Counted from the stretch's first letter, positions 1 to 9,765 are shown. The stretch: DNA of 64,000 bases from Vibrio stylophorae (GCF_921293875.1 NZ_CAKLDI010000002.1:248001-312000), one strand, 5' to 3'. A program made the numbers and translations. The notes: generated by a model from the sequence alone, not told the origin.

Positions 1-459
1 AAGGGCGTGGAATTTGCTGCCACGGGCCAAATCACGGATGCATTCTCTGTGTTTGGTAGTGCGACTTACTTAGATGCTGAATATGTGAAAACTGAAGATC
101 CAGCCTTAGAAGGGAAACGTCCGACGGATGTGCCAGAATGGTCCGCTTCAATCTGGACGGGTTATGATTTTATGCAAGGTACCATGGTGAACGTCGGCGC
201 TATTTATGTTGGCGAGCGCTTTGCCGATGATGCGAATACTATTCGTAAAGATGCCTATATCCGCTTTGATCTCGCCTTATCGCATCATCTTCGTTACGAC
301 CAAGATTTAGATATCTACATGCAAGCGACCGTTGAAAATCTCTTTGATGTTGATTATCTCGGTGGTACTGGCGGCCATGGTTCAAATGCTGCTGGCGCTT
401 CGGGAACTGAGGTAGGCGCGCCGCGTCAATTCTTAGCGACATTACAGCTCAAATACTAA
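1..459 (+). CDS. TonB-dependent outer-membrane receptor, C-terminal part
   Basis: The reading frame is open from the first base of the window, so the gene starts upstream and only about 152 C-terminal residues are visible. Alternating polar and hydrophobic stretches rich in aromatic residues, and a last residue Tyr after QFLATLQLK, are typical of the final strands of an outer-membrane beta-barrel. The segment with VENLFDVDY is characteristic of TonB-dependent siderophore or haem receptors. The substrate cannot be told because plug and TonB box lie outside the window. A rho-independent terminator follows about 45 bases after the stop, so this is the end of its transcript. Confidence 0.85.
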   Translation, partial: KGVEFAATGQITDAFSVFGSATYLDAEYVKTEDPALEGKRPTDVPEWSASIWTGYDFMQGTMVNVGAIYVGERFADDANTIRKDAYIRFDLALSHHLRYDQDLDIYMQATVENLFDVDYLGGTGGHGSNAAGASGTEVGAPRQFLATLQLKY

Positions 460-502
460 GTTGTATTCCGATAGATAAATCGATAGAAAATCCGAAATAT
501 AA

Positions 503-527
503 AAGAGCGCATAAGCGCTCTTTTTTT
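503..527 (+). terminator. Rho-independent terminator after the receptor gene
   Basis: An 8-bp stem AAGAGCGC/GCGCTCTT closes a 4-base loop and is followed by a run of T. It lies between the receptor (plus) and the first lipoprotein gene (minus), and could serve both. Confidence 0.85.
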
Positions 528-562
528 GTCACGGTTTATTCATCCTCAATGAGGTGAACAGT

Positions 563-2287
563 TTATTCGTAAACCTGCGTTTCTAAAATTTCCATGCCAT
601 ATTTCGTTCCTTTGATTTCCATATAGCCGTTGGAGGAGTTGAGCATCATCCAATCATTGAGTGGCTTTGCTTCATCGCCCATGGCTTCAAGAGGAGCCAT
701 CAGCTTTGCTTCATGAATGGCAAAGGAGAAGTAACCATTTTTATCTTGGGCGGACTCTTTCGCTAGCTGCTTAGCTTGTTTGCTGCCATTTTTACCTGCG
801 TAAAATACGATATGATCGCCAGCAAACTCTGCATATACATCGTTTTGAATGAACGGCTTGATCATCGGCAAATGTTCACTGATGTTGGTGGTTTTACCCG
901 TTTGCAGCGGTAGCATCACGCCAAGCATGGGGTTGATATCGAGAATTTGCTGGTAAAAACCCTGAATATTTATGCTTGAAAGCGAGATAATGGCATCAAT
1001 TTCAACGCCTTCAATTTCATTTTGTGAGTTAAATGAAACCTGGTAGTTAAATAGTGCGCCGGCAACGCCGCGCAAATCTGCAAACAGCGCTAGTGCCTCC
1101 GTATCTTTATCGAAATCTTGCTGCGCTTTGATTTCTGCGTGTCCTTTTTGAAAGGATTGCGCAATAGCGCAGCTAAATTTTGGTGTTGTAACCGCCTGGC
1201 CATAGGCATCATAGAAATCCATAAATGCATTGATATCTAAACCAAAGCCAATGGCGAGTGGGTGGAACTGCTGGGTATAGCTTGGGATAAATCCCTGCAT
1301 GGATTGAAAATAGGGCGCTAGCGTCGGATGAGAGCTTTCAACAATCAAGCGAGCCTGACTTTGAATTGGCTGGCTATCGCTGTAATCAAAGGTCATCACA
1401 GTTTTTGGCCATTTTGCGAAGATCGCATGCAACTCATTTTGACAAGCGGTCGATTCAATTAGCGCAAAATCCTGCACATCATGCTCATTGCCATAGTGGC
1501 GAACCAAGGTTTGAATATCTTGATTGAGCTGATTTTTCGTTTTGCCCGTGAGTGCATCCACGATGCCGAGGTGATCAATATAGCCAAGCGATTGGCTATC
1601 GAGTGCAAATTGGTTTTCGATTTGTTCAAGGCGCTGGCTTGATAACAAGCTATTTGTTGGTGCTTGTTGCTGCAATACCATGGGCAACTGAGATGGTAGA
1701 AGCGCGCTTTCTAGGGTCATGGTGACCATGTTGGGCGCAAGATGGATGATTAAGTCGAGATCATCGTTTTGGCTACCTTGATAGACAGCGTAGCGACGTA
1801 CTTGGGTATCACCAACAACTTCCTTGGTGTGTTGATACTGACTTTTTTCTTCCGCGTCATCCAAAAACTTCGCAAATGCTACGGCGTCTTCAATTTCAAA
1901 TTTTAAGACGGGCTGTGCGCCAATCAGATAGAAGTAGCTTCGTGTTTCATCGGCAAGACCAAGGGTGGCCATAAATTGGTCGGTATGGTGGCTGTTTTCA
2001 AGTAATTGATTGGCAAGTTCAACGACAAATCGTTGCCCCCCTTTCGCAGGCACATCGTGATTGAGCATTTGCTTAAATTGCTCTAAATCTACGGTTTGTA
2101 GCTTATGGATATATTGGTTGAATAGGGCTTTACTTGGCGTTGGTTCAAATTGCCCGATAAAGAGGACGGTATCTGCGGGCACATAGCTTAAAATCTGCTG
2201 CTTTTGTTGTTCGCTTTGATTTGTAGCGCAGCCTGAAAGCGTTAGTAGGCCGGAAAAAATGGACGCGGCGATAAGATTTTTTTTCAC
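563..2287 (-). CDS. Predicted lipoprotein, paralogue 1 of a tandem pair
   Basis: This 574-residue protein starts at a GTG (2285-2287) and has a lipoprotein signal peptide with lipobox LSGC (Cys at residue 19), so it should be lipid-anchored. After the anchor comes a segment beginning SYVPADTVLFIGQFEP, which is shared with the next gene upstream (2485-4215). The two proteins also share GG-x-RF, the RSYFY segment and the HIVFYAG segment near the C-terminus, so they are clear full-length paralogues. The YVPADT opening resembles DUF3352-type proteins, but I do not recognise a function and see no catalytic motif. The 200-base gap to its paralogue holds a terminator, so this gene probably has its own promoter. 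Confidence 0.8.
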   Translation of the reverse strand: MKKNLIAASIFSGLLTLSGCATNQSEQQKQQILSYVPADTVLFIGQFEPTPSKALFNQYIHKLQTVDLEQFKQMLNHDVPAKGGQRFVVELANQLLENSHHTDQFMATLGLADETRSYFYLIGAQPVLKFEIEDAVAFAKFLDDAEEKSQYQHTKEVVGDTQVRRYAVYQGSQNDDLDLIIHLAPNMVTMTLESALLPSQLPMVLQQQAPTNSLLSSQRLEQIENQFALDSQSLGYIDHLGIVDALTGKTKNQLNQDIQTLVRHYGNEHDVQDFALIESTACQNELHAIFAKWPKTVMTFDYSDSQPIQSQARLIVESSHPTLAPYFQSMQGFIPSYTQQFHPLAIGFGLDINAFMDFYDAYGQAVTTPKFSCAIAQSFQKGHAEIKAQQDFDKDTEALALFADLRGVAGALFNYQVSFNSQNEIEGVEIDAIISLSSINIQGFYQQILDINPMLGVMLPLQTGKTTNISEHLPMIKPFIQNDVYAEFAGDHIVFYAGKNGSKQAKQLAKESAQDKNGYFSFAIHEAKLMAPLEAMGDEAKPLNDWMMLNSSNGYMEIKGTKYGMEILETQVYE

Positions 2288-2436
2288 GGAAATTCCCTAT
2301 TCATCTAATAAATCATTGGCTTATGTTGTGCTTGATTCTATCAATAAGGCGCAAGTGTTTGAATCGAAAAGGGAAAAAACCTGATTCATTGTGAGGAAGT
2401 GTGAGCAAAGCAACATGGCATTGCAAATGGGTGGTG

Positions 2437-2468
2437 AAAAAAAAGCCGATGCAATGCATCGGCTTTTC
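2437..2468 (-). terminator. Rho-independent terminator of lipoprotein paralogue 2
   Basis: On the minus strand a long perfect stem (AAAAGCCGATGCA with its complement) is followed by a T-run. It lies just past the stop of the 2485-4215 gene and separates it from its paralogue. Confidence 0.85.
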
Positions 2469-2484
2469 AATATCAAAGTCACAA

Positions 2485-4215
2485 TTAGTATTGCGCTTTG
2501 GTATCCATTTCAATACCACGTTCGGTGATTTTTAGATCCGCAGAGCCCTTGTACTTATAAGCTTCAAGCATTTGTAGCTCATCTGGAAGCTCTTGGCCTT
2601 GTGCTTTGACTGCTTTGATTGCTGGTGCAAGCAATGCATCGTAGTCCATACCAACGCCCATGAATGCGTTGTTTTGATCCACTTTTTCTTTGCTGAGTGC
2701 ATCGGCAGTTTTTTCACCTTTATCACCTGCGTAGAACACAATGTGGTGACCTTTCAGTGCCACATAGATATCGTTGCTGATGGTGCTGCGTAGGTCAGGC
2801 ATCGCTTCGCTAAGGTTGGTTGCTTTACCATCTTCAGAGATTGGGATCATCATCTGAATCATTGGTTGGAAGCCAGCGATGGTGTTGTAAAGCGCCATTG
2901 GATCTTCAGCAGAGATTGCAAAGAGACCGTCTAGGGTAAATTGCTCTGGGTCGCCCCATGAGTTCACAGTTACATCATAATCAAACAAACCAAAGCTAAT
3001 ACCTTTCAGACCGCTCAACATGCCAGCCATGCCTAGTGCGCTAGTATCTGTGGTTGCGATATCACTTTGCATTGTTGCCAATATAGGACACTTGAATTGT
3101 GGTGAAACAAGCTCTTTCAGGACACCGTTGGCGCCTGATGCAAGGTTACCTACATCAAGACCTAGGCCAAGAGATAGCGCGTTAGGTTCGGTTACGTATG
3201 CAGGGACATAGCCTTGAATTTTGCCGAGCGCGTCAACCATAGCTTTGTTCTTACTATCGATCACCATAGTGGTGTTGGCTGCAACTTTGTCGCCATCCAC
3301 TTGATAGTCGAAGCCAAAGATAGTTTGAGGCCAGTTTTTAGCAATGCCATTGAATTCAGAGGCACATTGCTCAGTTTGCATCATTTCAAGCATGGCGTTG
3401 AATGATGGATCCTGCGCTTTTGATGCTAGCATCGCAATTTGTTTGCCTAGACGATTGCTATCTTTTTTGGTCAAGGCTTCAATCAGTGCGACGTGGTTGA
3501 TAAAGCCAACGCCTTCACCGCTAAGTTTGAACTCTTTGACAAGTGCTTCAATTTTGCCTGATTCAGCCAGTGATTGGTTTGGTTTTTCTAGACCAAGCGC
3601 CACTGCCAGTGAGTTGTCAGCACCTGCATCAAGGGCGATGGTCGCCATGCCATCTTTCACAAGGATGGCAACATCTAGGCTAGTGCCATCTTCATCTTTG
3701 ACGATGTTGTAGTTACGGTACTCAACATCGTTGATTTTCTTCATGGTGTGCGTATAGGCACTTGTTTTTTCAGCTTTGTCGAAGAAAGCCCAGAATGCAT
3801 TAGCGTCTTTTACTTCCATTTTCATGACTGGCAATGCGCCAACGGTATAGAAGTAGCTGCGACCTTCATCAGGTAGACCGAGTGATTTGATAAATGCATC
3901 TGGATCTTTGAGATTCTCGACTGTTTCAATCAACAGCTCAGTTGCAAAGCGCTCGCCACCCGTGGCGGCTTGTGCTTCTTGCTTCAGTTCAGCAATTGCC
4001 GCATCCATCGATGGGCCTTGGAATTGAACCGCATAAGATTCAAGTGTTTTCTTTGTTGGTGCAGGTTCAAACTGTCCGAAAAATAGGGCGGTTTGGGCTG
4101 GAACATAAGCCAATACATCAGCGCCCTGAGCGACTGCATCGGATTTATTTGAATCACAAGCGGTGATGGTAAAGCAAGCTGCGGCAATGGCACCTGCTAG
4201 AATAGTCTTTTTCAC
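2485..4215 (-). CDS. Predicted lipoprotein, paralogue 2 of a tandem pair
   Basis: This 576-residue protein starts at a GTG with a good AGGAGAGG ribosome-binding site about 8 bases upstream. The N-terminus MKKTILAGAIAAACFTITAC is a lipoprotein signal with Cys20 as the acylation site. Residues after 30 begin VLAYVPAQTALFFGQFEPAP and align along the whole length with the downstream paralogue, including the RSYFY segment and the HHIVFYAGDKG segment near the C-terminus. No enzyme motif is visible. The pair probably arose by tandem duplication followed by marked divergence. Function unknown. Confidence 0.82.
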   Translation of the reverse strand: MKKTILAGAIAAACFTITACDSNKSDAVAQGADVLAYVPAQTALFFGQFEPAPTKKTLESYAVQFQGPSMDAAIAELKQEAQAATGGERFATELLIETVENLKDPDAFIKSLGLPDEGRSYFYTVGALPVMKMEVKDANAFWAFFDKAEKTSAYTHTMKKINDVEYRNYNIVKDEDGTSLDVAILVKDGMATIALDAGADNSLAVALGLEKPNQSLAESGKIEALVKEFKLSGEGVGFINHVALIEALTKKDSNRLGKQIAMLASKAQDPSFNAMLEMMQTEQCASEFNGIAKNWPQTIFGFDYQVDGDKVAANTTMVIDSKNKAMVDALGKIQGYVPAYVTEPNALSLGLGLDVGNLASGANGVLKELVSPQFKCPILATMQSDIATTDTSALGMAGMLSGLKGISFGLFDYDVTVNSWGDPEQFTLDGLFAISAEDPMALYNTIAGFQPMIQMMIPISEDGKATNLSEAMPDLRSTISNDIYVALKGHHIVFYAGDKGEKTADALSKEKVDQNNAFMGVGMDYDALLAPAIKAVKAQGQELPDELQMLEAYKYKGSADLKITERGIEMDTKAQY

Positions 4216-4545
4216 AGACCCTCTCCTTAATTGGGGGAAAATTCAATCAAATCATGATTTTAATGATACTTTAGCTATGCTGCAATGAGCCAATCGTTTC
4301 CCTTTGCAAATATCCTGCTAAATGTGACATGCATCTCATTGCATTTTGCGCCTCAGTGACGGCAGATGCCAGTGCAAAAGGGAGCAAACTCTCACTTCTT
4401 TATGATGTTCACCGCAGGATTACTTGATTCTGTGCTTTAGCAATAATAGTGATAAAAAATAATGGCTGAGTTTTATTCAATCTCTTTTCAGCCTCTTTTG
4501 ACTAGGGATAATGGTTCATGCTTCGACAACTATAGGATTGGATGG
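4216..4545. other. Intergenic region between divergent genes
   Basis: About 330 bases separate the divergent lipoprotein gene and the 4546-5031 gene. It should hold both promoters, but I can point to no convincing operator or RNA structure. An in-frame ATG at 4462 would lengthen the plus-strand gene into this region, but lacks support. Confidence 0.5.
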
Positions 4546-5031
4546 ATGAATCGCAAAGCTGCAAAAATTGTGCTTTTCTCGACGCTCTTTGGCGCTCTGG
4601 TGATTGGTGGTGCGCTGAGTTATGGATTTTTCAATCAAGGGCTTGATCGCGAAACGCGCTTAGCGCTTATTGCTCAATTAAAGCAGCAAGTTGATGACAC
4701 CATTACTGTGGTTGCAAGTGCTAGAGATGAGCAGCAATTGCCACGTCTTGCCAATCAAGCGATGGTGCTCGGGTCAGGTCTTAATGTTGATCTGGTCAAT
4801 GGTTATCCATCCCGAGAGTCGATTGTTTCCCTGCTTCGTGAGATAAAAGCGCCATCGAATGCAGCAACATCGGCGCAAAAGTGGGGCACTGATTACGATG
4901 TGAACCTAGAGCGTAAGATGGTGCAATTTGTTGTCGATAAAAAAGCTGATAGCACTTATTGTTACATTAAGTATTTTGAAGCGCGCCCCTATGTCGCGCC
5001 CATTGTTGTTGTCGATACCAAAGGCTGTTAA
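4546..5031 (+). CDS. Unknown protein with one N-terminal membrane anchor
   Basis: The chosen ATG (4546) has a purine-rich AGGATTGG upstream and puts a basic N-terminus (MNRKAAK) directly before a single hydrophobic segment at about residues 8-27. The upstream ATG at 4462 would place 28 extra polar residues ahead of the membrane segment and is less likely. The remainder of the 161-residue protein is soluble and probably periplasmic. It carries a Cys in the TYCYIKYFEA segment and ends in a Cys, a possible disulfide pair. There is no prepilin peptidase site. I do not recognise the family. Confidence 0.65.
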   Translation: MNRKAAKIVLFSTLFGALVIGGALSYGFFNQGLDRETRLALIAQLKQQVDDTITVVASARDEQQLPRLANQAMVLGSGLNVDLVNGYPSRESIVSLLREIKAPSNAATSAQKWGTDYDVNLERKMVQFVVDKKADSTYCYIKYFEARPYVAPIVVVDTKGC

Positions 5032-5070
5032 CGGCGAAAGCCCAAACGCTGTTCAACATCTCGAAAAGCA

Positions 5071-5099
5071 AAAAATCGCATCATGGATGCGATTTTTTT
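5071..5099 (+). terminator. Rho-independent terminator
   Basis: The stem AAAATCGCATC/GATGCGATTTT with a long T-run lies about 40 bases after the stop at 5031. Confidence 0.85.
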
Positions 5100-5160
5100 G
5101 TGTCTGTTATCAATGCAAGTCGCCACAGTTGCTGAGGGCATTCACACAAATAACAGGTAT

Positions 5161-5187
5161 AAAAAAAGCGTGCTAAGCACGCTTTTT
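5161..5187 (-). terminator. Terminator of the cold-shock gene
   Basis: The stem AAAAAGCGTGC/GCACGCTTTTT with T-runs on both strands lies just past the cold-shock gene on the minus strand. Confidence 0.85.
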
Positions 5188-5207
5188 ATCTACTTTAATT
5201 CAGAGAA

Positions 5208-5417
5208 TTAAAGTGCAACAACGTTTGCAGCTTGTGGGCCTTTTTGACCTTGTTCGATGTCAAAAGCAACCTTTTGACCTTCTGCTAGGGTTTTGAAGCC
5301 TTCAGTTTGGATTGCGCTGAAGTGTACGAATACATCGGCACCGCCGTTGTCTTGTACGATGAAGCCAAAACCTTTTGATTCGTTGAAAAATTTAACTGTA
5401 CCAGTTGCTTTAGACAT
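5208..5417 (-). CDS. CspA-family cold-shock protein
   Basis: The 69-residue product is a single cold-shock domain that binds single-stranded RNA or DNA and melts mRNA structure. Both RNA-binding motifs are present: KGFGFI (RNP1) and VFVHF (RNP2). I use the ATG at 5415-5417, giving [11 protein letters not shown], because AGGAGAC sits 6 bases upstream and the length matches the family. An in-frame ATG 7 codons earlier is not supported. The gene has its own terminator and, from the likely promoter, a leader of about 160 bases, as in cold-inducible csp genes. Confidence 0.95.
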   Translation of the reverse strand: MSKATGTVKFFNESKGFGFIVQDNGGADVFVHFSAIQTEGFKTLAEGQKVAFDIEQGQKGPQAANVVAL

Positions 5418-5578
5418 GATTGTCTCCTGAATATTCATCTAAGTTATGCGCTGTGCGCGAATTAGCCGAGGTATTTATGAAGCTAACGAGAACAAAGACG
5501 TCAGGCTGTAAGCAAGAGGTCAGATGGTAGTACCAAACGTTCAAAAATTATCTTTGCCATAAATTAGACCAAAAAGGC

Positions 5579-5613
5579 TGAGCCGATACTAGCACAGCAC
5601 CAGACTTGGTAAA
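5579..5613 (-). promoter_or_regulatory. Predicted promoter of the cold-shock gene
   Basis: On the minus strand there is an extended -10 TGCTAGTAT (core at 5586-5591) and a weak -35 TTTACC (5608-5613), 16 bases apart. Transcription from about 5579 would give a leader of about 160 bases, close to the 159 bases known for E. coli cspA. Prediction by eye only. Confidence 0.45.
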
Positions 5614-5732
5614 GCTTTATTTCGCTTAATTCGCTTATTTTTGATTGTTGCTCACGGACTGCTTACGCAGTATTCGACATTTGTCATTCTCTTTAGGTGT
5701 TTTTGCGTGATTGTTTCAAGCCGACATGAAAC

Positions 5733-6368
5733 CTAGCGCACAATATCTTGTGGGTGTTGCCAGTTAAAAATGGTCCACTCATATTGCTCAGCGTGCAGGG
5801 CAAGTGTGGGCTCTGGATTGACGGCAAAGGGTCTGTCCATTTTTTTTAACCAATCAAGGTGTGCGGCTGATTCGCTATAGCCTGATGTTGAAATATTGGC
5901 ATTGGGTTGCGCCGCCAACCATAATTTGAGCATTAAGGCTTTTTGTTCGTAGTTTTTGCTTTGCTCATATAAGCGGCCAGTATATTGCCCTTGCTCGCTT
6001 TGTAGCTCTGGTGCAAGTGTTAGCGCATTAGGAATGTGGCTGACGATTGCGTCAACAACAACGTTAGGCAGACTGCTAAGGATCACGATGAGATCGCCGC
6101 GGCGTTGGTGCCAGTGAATACGTGTGATGGCATCGGGTAAAAATCCTTGCGGAAAATACTGATGGCTTAATTTTTTGGCAAGCGCGATAAGGGTCGCGAC
6201 ATTTTGACCTTTGAGCGCAGCTGCTTGCGCTTCAATATGATGGGCGGTATCGCCAGGGATATGCGCATGCGCGACTAAGTAGTCGTGCCACAACTGATGT
6301 AGTGGGTGAATACTGAGGGTCTGGTCGAGGTCAAAAAATGCAATGTGCTGATGGTTTATCTTGGTCAT
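5733..6368 (-). CDS. HAD-superfamily hydrolase (HAD-IB, SerB-like)
   Basis: This 211-residue protein begins with the HAD motif I FFDLDQTL, whose first Asp is the nucleophile and second the general acid. Motif II is VILSS in the middle. The C-terminal part has GYSESAAHLDWL, aligning with the usual YSDSxxDxPLL motif IV but with Glu for the first Asp and a changed second acidic position. The closing AVNPEPTL matches the HAD-IB family end. The family hydrolyses small phosphorylated substrates; the exact one is not evident. Confidence 0.8.
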   Translation of the reverse strand: MTKINHQHIAFFDLDQTLSIHPLHQLWHDYLVAHAHIPGDTAHHIEAQAAALKGQNVATLIALAKKLSHQYFPQGFLPDAITRIHWHQRRGDLIVILSSLPNVVVDAIVSHIPNALTLAPELQSEQGQYTGRLYEQSKNYEQKALMLKLWLAAQPNANISTSGYSESAAHLDWLKKMDRPFAVNPEPTLALHAEQYEWTIFNWQHPQDIVR

Positions 6369-6593
6369 CGGTTCTCTATATCATCTTATTTATCATTCAT
6401 ATGCAGCTTAGTTGCTATCGATGACGATTCGGTGACGCTTTGGTGTCGGTTATATGTCATCTACCTCTCATTTATTGATAAAATTCACAATGTATAGCAA
6501 AGATGAGACAGAGTTCCCCTTTTTCACAATGCGCATCATCTATAAGGTATAAAGGTCGTCTGGACGATTTTATAGTTGGAGTGCCCCTGTTTT

Positions 6594-7337
6594 ATGTCGA
6601 ACTGTGCCCATACCCAAATGGCAGATATACACGAGATGAATAGCCAGATGGAGCTGTTTAGTGTGTTTCAGCCTATTTTGGACCATCATTTTAATGTGAT
6701 GGGGTATGAAGCATTGCTGCGCGGTCGCATTGAAAATCAGGTGTTTCTGCCTTCCTCTATCTTATATAACCAATCTCATTCCTACGATATTGCGCTTGAG
6801 CTCAAAGCCATCGCTCTGCACCTTGCCAATTTTGCAGCGCAAAAAAGCCCAGCAGTACTCTTTATCAATGTCAGTCCTGAGTGCCTGTTACATGGCTTTG
6901 ATACCATGATGACACACTTATCCTATGCAATTGCACAGGGTAGTATCCAAGCAAAGCAAATCGTCCTTGAGGTGCTCGAGCATGCCGTATGCTGTGAAGA
7001 GCTACTTTGTATGCGCTTGAGTCAGTTAAAAGACGCAGGATTTCGCATCGCGCAAGATGATTTTGGTAGCGCTGATTCCAATCAGGCACGCGCGCTTCGC
7101 CTTGTGCCTGATGTCATTAAGCTTGATCAATCATTGTTGGTTGCGGCGAGGCAAGGGGATTCCAGTTTGCTTGAGGCCGCTGCAAGTGCGGCTAAACAGA
7201 TCAACGCACAAGTATTGATCGAAGGTGTGGAAAGCCACGCTGATGTGATGCTACTCAAACAGTTCAAAATAGATTTTTGGCAAGGTTACTGGTTCGGTAA
7301 ACCGACACCTCTTCTTGTTGTCCCTTCTCAAATGTGA
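6594..7337 (+). CDS. EAL-domain protein, probable c-di-GMP phosphodiesterase
   Basis: The 247 residues form a stand-alone EAL domain without GGDEF, PAS or membrane segments. The conserved catalytic residues appear in order: EALLRG, FINVSP, LEVLEH, QDDFGS, IKLDQSL, IEGVES and WQGYWFGKP. All metal ligands appear present, so hydrolysis of cyclic-di-GMP to pGpG is likely. I start at the ATG at 6594, which has GGAG 13 bases upstream; a TTG at 6576 is an alternative. Monocistronic. Confidence 0.88.
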   Translation: MSNCAHTQMADIHEMNSQMELFSVFQPILDHHFNVMGYEALLRGRIENQVFLPSSILYNQSHSYDIALELKAIALHLANFAAQKSPAVLFINVSPECLLHGFDTMMTHLSYAIAQGSIQAKQIVLEVLEHAVCCEELLCMRLSQLKDAGFRIAQDDFGSADSNQARALRLVPDVIKLDQSLLVAARQGDSSLLEAAASAAKQINAQVLIEGVESHADVMLLKQFKIDFWQGYWFGKPTPLLVVPSQM

Positions 7338-7504
7338 TCTTTATCTGTTGTCGATTTGACCACATTTCACGGATCCTTCAGTAAAGTCTCTGGTTGCAAA
7401 GGCTTTTATTCATCAATGCCATTTTTTCATTTGCATTCGTTTCATCGATGAAATGAGGAAGCAAAATCACGATCGCTTCAAGATTACGCGGTTGTTTTTA
7501 ATTC

Positions 7505-7518
7505 ATGATCTCGATCAA
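7505..7518 (+). promoter_or_regulatory. FNR-type binding site upstream of nrdDG
   Basis: ATGATCTCGATCAA matches the FNR consensus TTGAT-N4-ATCAA at nine of ten fixed positions. It lies about 115 bases upstream of nrdD, whose enzyme works only without oxygen, so activation by FNR in anoxia fits. No NrdR box is convincing. Confidence 0.6.
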
Positions 7519-7633
7519 TGTTTTCTCCGCTATTTTTTCGCTTAATACCCCACATCTTGTATTCGGCACTAAAATAAATAACAACATTTAGTGTTTGACA
7601 AGAAGCCAGCCATTTTGATAAAGGAGCCTTAAA

Positions 7634-9757
7634 GTGAAGCCTGTAGTGATTAAACGCGATGGATATCGTGTGCCTTTTGATACGTCACGCATTCGTGATG
7701 CAGTTCTTGCTGCTGCAAAACCTTTTGACGCACTGGATGCGGAATACGCGCAGACGGTTGCGGATCTTCTACAGGCGAAGTTTAGTGGTGCCCATGAAGT
7801 TGAGATCCATCAGATCCAGCGAGCCGTTGAAGAACAACTGATGGCTGGCCCACATCATCAAGTGGCGCGTGCTTATATTGAATATCGTCACGATCGTGAT
7901 GTGATTCGCGAGAAAAAAAGTCGCTTAAACAATGATATTCAAGGCTTGGTTGAGCAAAGTGATGCTGAGATCTTGAATGAAAATGCCAATAAAGACAGTA
8001 AAGTGATTCCTACTCAGCGTGATTTGCTGGCAGGTATTGTGGCGAAGCACTACGCAACCACACATATGTTGCCTCGTGATATCGTGCGTGCGCACCAAAT
8101 CGGTGACATTCACTATCACGATTTGGATTACTCTCCTTTCTTCCCAATGTTCAACTGTATGTTGATCGACCTGCGTGGCATGTTAACCCATGGCTTTAAA
8201 ATGGGTAACGCAGAGATTGATACACCGCGCTCTATTTCGACGGCTACAGCCGTGACTGCGCAGATTATTGCTCAAGTTGCTAGCCACATCTATGGCGGGA
8301 CCACGATCAACCGTATTGACGAAATTCTTGAGCCATACGTCAAGGTGAGCTACGAGAAGCACCTTGAAGTGGCGCAAGAGTGGGGCATTGCAGATGCAGA
8401 AGCCTTTGCTTTGTCACGCACTGAAAAAGAGTGTTATGACGCATTCCAATCCTTGGAATATGAAGTGAACACCCTGCACACCGCAAACGGTCAAACCCCA
8501 TTTGTGACCTTTGGTTTTGGCCTAGGTACCAGCTGGGAATCTCGTTTGATTCAGCAGTCCATTTTGCGTAATCGTATTGCTGGCTTGGGCAAAAACCGTA
8601 AAACAGCGGTCTTCCCTAAATTGGTTTTTGCCATTAAAGATGGCGTGAACCATAAAGCGGGTGATGTGAACTATGACATCAAGCAACTAGCACTTGAGTG
8701 TGCAACCAAGCGTATGTACCCAGATATTCTCAACTACGAACGCGTTGTTGAAGTGACTGGTTCATTTAAAACCCCTATGGGTTGTCGCAGCTTCTTGGGT
8801 GTTTATGAAGATGAACATGGCGAGCAAATTCACGATGGTCGTAACAACCTTGGTGTTGTGAGCTTGAACTTGCCACGTATCGCGATTCGCGCCAAAGGCG
8901 ATGAAGCCAAGTTCTTTGAACTGCTTGAAGATCGTCTTGAGCTTTCTTATCGCGCATTGCAAACCCGTATCGATCGCCTCGAAGGGGTGAAAGCTCGTGT
9001 GGCGCCAATCCTTTATATGGAAGGTGCCTGTGGTGTTCGTTTGAAAGCGGATGACAATGTGTCTGAAATCTTCAAAAACGGCCGCGCTTCGATTTCATTG
9101 GGCTACATCGGCTTGCATGAAACCATTAATGCGCTGTACGGCACTGAGACACATGTGTATGACTCACAAGAGCTACGCCAAAAAGCGCAAGCTATTGTTC
9201 AGCGTCTGCGTGACGCCACCGAGCGCTGGAAAAAAGAAACGGGTTATGGCTTTAGCCTTTACAGCACACCAAGTGAAAACCTATGTAGCCGTTTCTGTAA
9301 GCTTGATGCCACTGAATTTGGCGTTATTCCAGGGGTGACAGACAAAGGTTACTATACCAATAGCTTCCACTTGGATGTTGAAAAGAAAGTAAACCCATAC
9401 GACAAGCTTGATTTTGAGCAAGCCTATCCATGGATCGCCAATGGTGGTTTTATTTGCTACGGCGAATATCCAAATATGCAAAACAACATCGAAGCCTTGG
9501 AAGATGTGTGGGATTACTCATTTGAGCGCGTGCCTTACTACGGTACCAATACGCCAATCGATGAGTGTTACGAATGTGGTTTTAATGGCGAGTTTGATTG
9601 CACCAGTAAAGGCTTTACTTGCCCAAGCTGTGGTAACCATGACTCATCAAAAGTGTCTGTGACTCGTCGAGTCTGTGGCTATCTGGGTAGTCCTGATGCG
9701 CGTCCGTTTAACTTCGGTAAGCAAGAAGAAGTGAAACGTCGCGTGAAGCATCTATAG
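7634..9757 (+). CDS. nrdD: Anaerobic (class III) ribonucleoside-triphosphate reductase
   Basis: This 707-residue enzyme reduces ribonucleoside triphosphates to deoxy forms in anoxia using a glycyl radical. The first 90 residues are an ATP-cone regulatory domain (MKPVVIKRDGYRVPFD onward). The C-terminus carries the radical motif RVCGYLG with Gly682, preceded by a four-Cys zinc site (CYECG ... CPSCG). It starts at a GTG with AAGGAG 9 bases upstream. The end KRRVKHL is typical of the family. nrdG follows after 8 bases, so the pair is one operon, likely FNR-controlled. Confidence 0.98.
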   Translation: MKPVVIKRDGYRVPFDTSRIRDAVLAAAKPFDALDAEYAQTVADLLQAKFSGAHEVEIHQIQRAVEEQLMAGPHHQVARAYIEYRHDRDVIREKKSRLNNDIQGLVEQSDAEILNENANKDSKVIPTQRDLLAGIVAKHYATTHMLPRDIVRAHQIGDIHYHDLDYSPFFPMFNCMLIDLRGMLTHGFKMGNAEIDTPRSISTATAVTAQIIAQVASHIYGGTTINRIDEILEPYVKVSYEKHLEVAQEWGIADAEAFALSRTEKECYDAFQSLEYEVNTLHTANGQTPFVTFGFGLGTSWESRLIQQSILRNRIAGLGKNRKTAVFPKLVFAIKDGVNHKAGDVNYDIKQLALECATKRMYPDILNYERVVEVTGSFKTPMGCRSFLGVYEDEHGEQIHDGRNNLGVVSLNLPRIAIRAKGDEAKFFELLEDRLELSYRALQTRIDRLEGVKARVAPILYMEGACGVRLKADDNVSEIFKNGRASISLGYIGLHETINALYGTETHVYDSQELRQKAQAIVQRLRDATERWKKETGYGFSLYSTPSENLCSRFCKLDATEFGVIPGVTDKGYYTNSFHLDVEKKVNPYDKLDFEQAYPWIANGGFICYGEYPNMQNNIEALEDVWDYSFERVPYYGTNTPIDECYECGFNGEFDCTSKGFTCPSCGNHDSSKVSVTRRVCGYLGSPDARPFNFGKQEEVKRRVKHL

Positions 9758-9765
9758 GTTCGATT

